Below the pieces are notes generated by a model. The model did not search any database. It was not told the DNA's origin and saw only the letters and a program-made list of their open reading frames with translations. This document shows positions 57,526 through 64,000 of a stretch of 64,000 nucleotides of DNA, one piece after another (positions within the stretch are counted from its first letter, which is position 1; every line of letters starts with the position of its first letter). The translations under genes were made by a program, and so were the position numbers. The stretch comes from Clavelina lepadiformis (Eukaryota > Chordata > Ascidiacea > Aplousobranchia > Clavelinidae): assembly GCF_947623445.1 (NCBI RefSeq), contig NC_135248.1:14517820-14581819 (forward strand), in the 5' to 3' direction.

Positions 57526-59174
57526 GGTGTTGATCCTGGAGAACCTTAGTTTGCAGGTGTCACGTTTTTCACTATGTCTTGACTGTAGCAGTGTATGTCA
57601 CAACGAAGATTAAAATCATGCTTAGAGTAGAGCATATGAGCAGATGAATGTGATAAAATAGATTGATATGACTGTAAGTTTCAACATGTAGGCTGGCCCA
57701 TTCATAAATCTGTTTTGCAGTCCATGCCGCAAGTCTTGATCTAGTATTCAAGTGCACAACCATATGACATTAATTTGAGTAGCTGGGGTCTATTATATAA
57801 CTTAGGCGTTCATTCACCCTTGTATACTAGATCCCCAATTTATTGTAGAGAATTTAAAAAATTAAATCTGCCACTAAAGAATAACTTGTAAACCAAGCAA
57901 TCACTTTTGTTAGTACCTGGTAGCACCTGATTATAGAACATGTGACTCACATGGTGAATAATTTATCGATTTGTTTGAAGTGTTTATGTTCTAATTTTTT
58001 TTTGATCATTATTTTTTTATGTCTTTAGATTGCAAAGTGCACAATACTTGATTGGAACTAGTTCGTTTGCTGGAGATTCGTAGGATTACAACCGAGAACA
58101 GATAAGTTATAACATTTTGGTTACAAGCATTTTAAGTTAGTTTAAATCATATCTTTTAAAAGCACTTCGGAGAGTGCATCTATAGCTGCCATGATCATAT
58201 TTTACTTTGAGGCGACATCGTCATGAATGTTGTTTTGTTGCTGTCTTTTCCTGATTTACTGGTCAACAAAAAGTTCTCATTTACATTTTATTCCCAAATA
58301 TTAACTTATTTTAAAAAGTGGCCCCAGAATCGGCATAGGTAGTTAGGTTTTGAAGTGACTTTTGTAGTCAGTAAAAGTTTTTTTTTTCGTTTGGAATCTG
58401 TGTCACAGTAGGAAAACAATTAAAAACCTTGCATAGTACACTGTGTAAGGGTTGTTGACATATATTATTTCTCGCCTGTGTGAATTGAATTATGATGTCA
58501 TCAGGAAAGATTCAAATTTTTGATTGTTTGTCCTCAGACGCCCAATTGGGTGTCCCTAGAAAATTTTGGATGCCCGGCTTGGTAAAACTCTTGGCCTGTT
58601 AACTGTGTAACTGTTGTTAACAGCTTTTCTACTATTCTTCCCTTTGCTGTAGTGCTCATAAATGCTTCAAGCAAACATGAAATTTTAAAAAATCAAGGCA
58701 TATTTTTCGAACTTTATTCAAATGTGTGGTTGATATGATGAGCTCACTTAACATATTCTATACTTTATTGTCACAGACCATTGTCCAAACACAGCTGCAG
58801 CTATTCATGCAACTTTGCAAGTATCCCTCCAAAATTTGTTAGGATCAAGCATCAGCTCACAAAACCACTTTGTAGTTACAAACTTCCACACTAAGTAGTT
58901 GATCGTATTTTTCATAATATTTCATTGTTCAACAATTGCATCAGAACCCACCTGCACTTTGTTCCTCATTATTTCTTGTTTTGCAACCAAAAATAGATTT
59001 TATAAATCTAAACATACTTTTTTAGCTGTTGAAAAAAAATATAAGCATAATCTGTTTAATTGAATAAAAATGAAGGTGATTTATTCGGTTGTTCAAAAAG
59101 TTTTTTAAAGATAAAATTGAAAACAACGCGCACTGGGAGAAAGCACCGCACCAAAGAAGGGATTTTTTTTTAAA
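57526..59174. other. Intergenic, nothing recognised
   Basis: Lies just outside the outer edge of the right arm. It includes a degenerate dispersed repeat (57,747-57,800, shared with 19,585-19,640). No exon could be supported on either strand. Confidence 0.4.
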
Positions 59175-59862
59175 GACATAAATCAGACGATTGTCCAAAG
59201 TAAGTGTAGCACAAGCAAGACTCGACAAAACGCACATAAAAACACCACCCACTCGACAAATCAGCTGTCAGCTCGGTTGAGGACAACAAATCTTGATCAA
59301 ATATAATCTTACAGCCAAAGCTCGATACCCAGTTGTGAAACCTTGATCAAGGTATTAACAATTGGCTTGTTCAGTCCAGGTGAGCAGCTCAATTTCGGGA
59401 AAAACAATATAAAAAATTATATAAACAATATAATATAAAAACTTCGACCAATCATTGTTGATCGTCGTGTGAAGTTGAAGCGACAACAGATGAACTATCC
59501 ATCTAAATTCTAAATCTATATTTTCCCTTAAACAAATGAGTGATATTTGCAAAATTAAAGACATCAATCAGACCATTGTCTAAAGTGCGGCACAAGCAAG
59601 ACTCGACAAAACGCACATTAAACACCACCCACTCGCCAAATCAGCAAACACCACCCACTCGCCAAATCATTAAACACCACCCACTCGCCAAATCATCAAA
59701 CACCACCCACTCGCCCAATCATCAAACACCACCCACTCGCCAAATCAACTGTCAGCTTGGTTGAGAACAAATCTTGTTCAAATATAATTATACAGCCAGA
59801 GCTCAATACCCAGTCATCAGCAAGGTTTTAACAATTTACTTCTGTTCAGTCCTGGTGAGCAA
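59175..59862 (+). repeat. Local direct duplication (two copies of about 220-300 bases)
   Basis: About 59,175-59,392 is repeated at about 59,560-59,862, sharing AAGCAAGACTCGACAAAACG, AATATAAT and TTACAGCC/ATACAGCC phrases through TTCAGTCC and GGTGAGCA. The second copy is longer because its CACCACCCACTCG unit is expanded into a minisatellite. Confidence 0.8.
59620..59747 (+). repeat. 26-base minisatellite, five copies
   Basis: The unit AAACACCACCCACTCGCCAA followed by ATCATC occurs five times with few changes. The first half of the surrounding duplication (59,238-59,263) has a single unit, the probable ancestral state. Confidence 0.9.
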
Positions 59863-60409
59863 AAGAATAAAGAAAAGGCCGTAAGTATGCGAACTTGCAA
59901 TCGAATGCAAAAGGCCGACCTATACAACCGGCCACACAGCAGAGTATGAAGATATTCACTGTATTTAGTGTGATCACGTCAACTGACCGGCAACAAATTC
60001 ACCGGCGACAATTGGTCGTGGTCAACTGACCGGCAACAAATTTGCCGGCGACACAAATCAACCGCTACGCATTTTATTTTTATTTTTTGAGTTTGTTCGC
60101 GGTCAATTTCCCACGGTTAATTGTCGTGGAACCGTATTTAGCACGGCCACTAAACCTGTAATTAGATCCATGAAGCGTAAGTTGGAAAAGCGAAAATTAA
60201 GCAGACGAACAGGTTGTATGTTCAAGCCATAGACACCTTAAATAGAAGGACTGGTAACTTCTATGCTCGGTATCTGGAACTTGGGTCCCAAGTTGGAACT
60301 TGGGTCCCATCATAATTTGTGTCAAATACATGGTAAAACCTTCATTCTGGTGTCTCTTGGGGGGTTTTGAAGGGTGAGGAATTACTTTTTCATACTTTTA
60401 ACCTTCTAC

Positions 60410-60449
60410 AAGGTCATCTGAAGGTCATCTAAAGGTCATCTAAAGGTCA
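60410..60449 (+). repeat. Four AAGGTCA motifs on an 11-base period
   Basis: AAGGTCA starts at 60,410, 60,421, 60,432 and 60,443, separated by TCTG or TCTA. AAGGTCA is also the half-site of monomeric nuclear receptors. Inside the P-like element it may equally be an array of transposase-related sites or a simple tandem repeat. Confidence 0.85.
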
Positions 60450-60587
60450 AATCACGAAAAAATAGTCCAAAATCACTCAAAATATTGCATATTTTCCCAC
60501 TTAAACAACTGAAACACACAGTATGTTCCCCTGTGACTGAATTAAAATGTATTCATGGACAGTTTAGCCTGAATATTTCAACACGAA

Positions 60588-60685
60588 CAATGAAATTTGT
60601 GAAACAACAATGAAAAACAACAACAAACAACAATGAAATTTGTGAAACAACTATGAAAAACAACAACAAACAACAATGAAATTTG
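60588..60685 (+). repeat. 43-base tandem repeat, just over two copies
   Basis: CAATGAAATTTGT starts at 60,588, 60,631 and 60,674, with CAACAACAAACAA between. It lies just beyond the transposase stop, in the element's 3' noncoding part. Confidence 0.85.
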
Positions 60686-60732
60686 TAGAAATGAGTAATC
60701 AAAATACTTGTTGGCATACTAAAGATACTTGT

Positions 60733-63309
60733 TCAGTTTTTAGTAGAGAGTTTTTCTTTTCTTCTCAAACAGCCGAGTTGTCTTTCTTTGTCACTGTTGT
60801 CAAGCACAAATGCTTTCAAAAGAATGTTTGATAAAGTAAGACATGCTCCTTGAATTACAACCATTGGACTATCAATACGACGCAAAGCATGGCTGAGATG
60901 AGCTCGGCAGCAATGCAAGTTGCACTTACCAAACAGTTTATAGGCTGAGTGTACAAAATGTACTGTTGAGAGTAGAGGTACAGTTAGTCCACCTCTATTT
61001 AAGTTTGTGAGAAACTCCGAATTAATCCGATGGTCGTCATCATTTTCAGTTTCGATACACAAGATATTAGCTGGATATTTGTGTTCCAAATATCCAGCTA
61101 GAAAAATACATTTATGCTTGACACTGTCATTAGATTGCACTAGGTCTTCAGTGTCAGCAATGGTGATGTCAAATTGATCATCATCAATGCAAATGTTAGA
61201 GGTGCAAGGCACATCATGAGACTCGCACGGAGTTGACTCATATTTTAAAAGTGCATGGAGATTTTTGGTTTTTGCAGCTGCCTTGATATCTACAATGTCA
61301 ATATAGAAATTACCTCCACTGCGTTGTCTGGCTTGACCAAAGAACTTTTCAAGGGCCTCATCAGCAAACACACCAGGTAGAACGTAGATGAAGTTGTGCT
61401 GAGTCAGTAGCAACTCTGCGGCTTCGATGTTGGCTCTTGTAGACACTACAAATGCTTCTGCAGTTTGATTAGTAAGCTTCTGCGTCCGACCTCGACCACC
61501 TGACCATGCACAAGAGGATATAATGTCACAAGTTTCATTAAGTTTCTTGAAACTAGTGCAGTTCTTGGTCCATGGTTGACGACACTCATCACGCATGTTA
61601 ATACCAGAATATCGATCTTTCACATTCATCATGTGAAACCAATCAGTGATGAGTTTGACAAAAATGATGGTGCCCTCGTTAATGCCAAGTTTATCCTTTA
61701 GAGTTGAAAGAGCAGCAACTGTCTTGTCATTGAAGATCTGGCATACAAAAGGCACGCTTTGTCTCTGCAAAGATTTTGGGTACACAGCTGTGTATGTGAT
61801 CTTGGTAAGACGGATGCTGTTTTTCCGGTCTTCATTGTACAGTGCTTCTATGTCCTTCCATCGTGCAATATATGTGTTTCCATCTTTTGTGAAAGAAAGT
61901 TCCTTATCATGCACCGTTATCCAGTTATTTCTTATATTTTTAAAAGAATGAACGTAGTCAAAAACAAGGAAAGCATAAGAATTTATAGCGTCAATAAAGA
62001 CTTTACCAGGGCCATGTAATTTACCATAAACTGCAACATTTGTATTGCAATTATCACCTACACAAGAAATTATACTACCACCAGCATTTTTTACCGCTAC
62101 TAGAGCTTCCAATAGAATTTTCTTGAGTTGATCTGAATTAAGTTTTGCAACAGGGTAAATGCGTAGTATATATCTAGGGCCACCAAAATGGCAGACAACT
62201 TCAATCACCAAAGCATGTGTTGCAAGAACTTCGGCATCACCAGAACCATTTTGCGCATAACCAACAACACGACCACCTGAGTACCTAAGTGTTTCTGTGA
62301 GCTTTACTTCATCAAAAAGAATGTTGACGAGACACTGCTGAGGTTGAAGCTTTTGGAAAAGTTGCTCTAAGTTTTCATCATGGAAACTACAGGAGAGTAG
62401 TTTTTTCAACAGTTCCACTCTCGGTAAAACAATTGAACCGGACTTTCGTACCATTTTATATGCAGCTGGAGAAATGTTATGAAGTTCGGCAGCAAGAATA
62501 TAAAGATTTTTGTCAAAACGTTGACCTTCTGGAGGAGTGAGCAGTAACTGTAACTGAGCATAAATAAACTGGAAATGAGGCGAATCAGAACAGCTCATGC
62601 TATTCAATTCCTCTACAGCACTTTTTAGATAGTCTGTATCTTTGAACTCATACTCAGTAATGCATGACAGAATTTTGTCTAACTGTGACCACTTACTAAG
62701 AAGGCTATTCTTTTGCAGACAACCAGCTTTGAAAAAATATGTTTTAGGTATGTCCTTTCCATTTTTCTCAACACATTTAAGATGCAAAAATCCAAATGAC
62801 GATTGAACGCGTTGAAAATGAAGAAATTGAATAACAGAACGTCCTTTTGCATCAGTTTTAGAAATGTAAATGTCATCACTATCACAAAAAAAAAGATGAT
62901 CCTTTGAGAAATGCTGCTTGATTTCATTACAAAAAGAAGAAAAGTCAGCTATCTTATCCAGGCCTTCAGTACGGAATCGTTCCTTTTCAGCTCTCGCCTC
63001 TGCTGAAGCAGTTCTAGGCCTAGGTCTGGGTGCTGAGGAGACCTGCTTTAAGCATGACTTTAAAACTCCAGGGAAAATGGACGGTGGTTGGCTTGGTCTT
63101 TTTCCACCTTTAACTGAAATCCATTTACAGTCAAAATGATTAGCACAAGCATAGATCTGCTTAAGCTGTAGCAAACTAGAACGTTCATTTGGCATGGCAT
63201 CAATCCAGCGGTTTCGTTCTACTTCATCAGTTGGAAATGATACCACTTTAGAGTACGGTTCCTCCCTGTAATTGCCTCGACAACCATATACATTACATTT
63301 CTTAGGCAT
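60733..63309 (-). CDS. THAP-domain P-type transposase, 858 aa, uninterrupted
   Basis: The N-terminal THAP zinc-binding module is complete: C5-x4-C10 and C55-x2-H58, with W35, P26 and SIFP near 77. In P transposases it binds the element ends. Then come a Pro/Arg linker, a helical region, and the RNase-H-like catalytic core interrupted by a GTP-binding-type insertion. Likely catalytic acids are D333 (LFDEVK), D419 (CVGDNCN) and E654 (EALEKFFGQARQRSGGN). The motif FDYVHSFKNIRNNW (450-463) is the family's conserved block. Length is close to Drosophila P transposase (751 aa) and human THAP9 (903 aa). Single exon, unlike the spliced Drosophila gene. Its position within TIRs and target duplication makes it a transposon gene rather than a domesticated one. 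Confidence 0.93.
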   Translation of the reverse strand: MPKKCNVYGCRGNYREEPYSKVVSFPTDEVERNRWIDAMPNERSSLLQLKQIYACANHFDCKWISVKGGKRPSQPPSIFPGVLKSCLKQVSSAPRPRPRTASAEARAEKERFRTEGLDKIADFSSFCNEIKQHFSKDHLFFCDSDDIYISKTDAKGRSVIQFLHFQRVQSSFGFLHLKCVEKNGKDIPKTYFFKAGCLQKNSLLSKWSQLDKILSCITEYEFKDTDYLKSAVEELNSMSCSDSPHFQFIYAQLQLLLTPPEGQRFDKNLYILAAELHNISPAAYKMVRKSGSIVLPRVELLKKLLSCSFHDENLEQLFQKLQPQQCLVNILFDEVKLTETLRYSGGRVVGYAQNGSGDAEVLATHALVIEVVCHFGGPRYILRIYPVAKLNSDQLKKILLEALVAVKNAGGSIISCVGDNCNTNVAVYGKLHGPGKVFIDAINSYAFLVFDYVHSFKNIRNNWITVHDKELSFTKDGNTYIARWKDIEALYNEDRKNSIRLTKITYTAVYPKSLQRQSVPFVCQIFNDKTVAALSTLKDKLGINEGTIIFVKLITDWFHMMNVKDRYSGINMRDECRQPWTKNCTSFKKLNETCDIISSCAWSGGRGRTQKLTNQTAEAFVVSTRANIEAAELLLTQHNFIYVLPGVFADEALEKFFGQARQRSGGNFYIDIVDIKAAAKTKNLHALLKYESTPCESHDVPCTSNICIDDDQFDITIADTEDLVQSNDSVKHKCIFLAGYLEHKYPANILCIETENDDDHRINSEFLTNLNRGGLTVPLLSTVHFVHSAYKLFGKCNLHCCRAHLSHALRRIDSPMVVIQGACLTLSNILLKAFVLDNSDKERQLGCLRRKEKLSTKN

Positions 63310-63668
63310 TGTGTGTTATTAACAGAGACCCCTGAAAAAACTTTGTTCCGATTATGAAATAGAAAAAAAGAAAAGTTGCTTTAAAAAATTACCCTACTCT
63401 ATCGGCATTGCCATAGCCTATAATTGGTTTCATCGTCACATGTGCTTATTTATCAGCTATTGAAGCAGTTAGAAAGCTTTAAAGTCACATATGCTTGTCT
63501 GCATGCCTTATTTTAAATATTTATACAGTTCTTTTCCAAAATTCAAAAGATTCGCGGCACACCTGAGAATCTGTGACGGCGCACTAGTATCTGTGATTGG
63601 GACCCAAGTTCCGTAACCCGAGAGTGCGAGTTACTAGTCCTTCTATTTAAGGTGTCTATGGTTCAAGC

Positions 63669-64000
63669 AATGAATGAAAATTGCTTCAATGCTGTACATA
63701 CAGTATCTTCACCTTAAATCTTCCTTTTAATCTGAGTGCAATTCCAATACATGTTAAACTACACAAATCAACTTTTTGCATACCCATTCTCTCAGCTTAT
63801 CTTTAACAACAGGCTGCGTGATCGTGAATATGCATCGTTAATTCCATCCATATTATAAAACCTTATTGAGTCGGGTTTCTTTTTGGATTTTCAGTGGTAG
63901 GTGCTTAAGGTGTCACTACACATTTAGCGCATATATCGCAAGTTACTATCTTCTGCTAAAAATCTTTGATGCAACCCCCCACAATATATATATTCCCAGA
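63669..64000. other. Right-edge noncoding stretch
   Basis: Contains a sequence near 63,780-63,830 (CCCATTCTCTCAGC ... ACAGGCTGCGTGA) resembling 48,325-48,380 in the right-arm insertion; no gene seen. Confidence 0.5.

Larger units (their letters stand above)
60228..63660 (-). mobile_element. P-element-family DNA transposon, apparently complete (3,433 bases)
   Basis: Terminal inverted repeats are 32 bases (60,228-60,259 and 63,629-63,660), start CATAGACACCTTAAATAGAA and differ at one base. The 8-base target duplication GTTCAAGC is exact (60,220-60,227 and 63,661-63,668). Inside are subterminal repeats GGAACTTGGGTCCC (60,276-60,289 and 60,295-60,308) and, inverted, 63,599-63,612. This layout parallels the Drosophila P element (31-base TIRs, internal 11-base inverted repeats, 8-base target duplications). 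With an unbroken transposase and nearly identical ends, it looks recently active. I recall P-like elements being reported from Ciona, so the family itself may not be new. Confidence 0.95.

Overview
The window is AT-rich chordate DNA and most likely comes from an ascidian tunicate such as Ciona. The evidence is compact multi-exon genes with clean GT-AG introns of about 70-400 bases, a WAPL cohesin-release orthologue, a short-intron ankyrin/TRP channel gene, and many small hAT-type elements. No bacterial operon, CRISPR array or rRNA was seen. Identifications come from reading the sequence; no database search was run.

Layout. (1) 1-382, minus strand: the first two exons of an unidentified gene that runs off the left edge. 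(2) About 968-12,975: the left arm of a very large inverted duplication. It carries two tandem intronless-CDS RTF1-like (Plus3-domain) genes on the plus strand and one intronless 2-oxoglutarate/Fe(II) oxygenase gene on the minus strand. (3) 14,771-17,115: hAT-type transposon termini enclosing six serine-tRNA genes on an exact 158-base period. (4) 19,990-29,171, plus strand: WAPL in 17 coding exons (1,075 aa), with a 350-base hAT MITE in intron 1. (5) 31,554-45,029, plus strand: an ankyrin-repeat TRP-like cation channel in 26 coding exons (1,007 aa), with a 2.85 kb hAT transposon inserted in intron 14. (6) About 46,855-57,525: the right arm, the mirror image of the left. It carries a second oxygenase (plus strand), a third RTF1-like gene and a truncated fourth copy (both minus strand), plus arm-specific insertions. 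(7) About 59,175-59,862: a local duplication with a 26-base minisatellite. (8) 60,228-63,660: a complete-looking P-element-family DNA transposon with 32-base TIRs, a perfect 8-base target duplication and an uninterrupted 858-codon THAP-domain transposase.

How the parts relate. WAPL and the channel are ordinary single-copy-looking host genes in a spacer of about 34 kb between the two arms. The arms amplify two gene types. One is a retrocopy-like RTF1 family (RTF1 is the Paf1-complex transcription elongation factor) that has its own promoter and 5' noncoding exon. In two of its members the histone-modification domain has been deleted while the Plus3 domain is kept. The other is a 2OG oxygenase conserved at about 94% amino-acid identity between arms. 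Mobile DNA has landed in most non-exonic parts, and the arm comparison shows at least one insertion (the MITE at 50,831-51,060) with its empty site still present in the other arm.

The items most deserving follow-up are the inverted duplication with its Plus3-only RTF1 paralogues, the tRNA-Ser array held between hAT termini, and the intact-looking P-type element.
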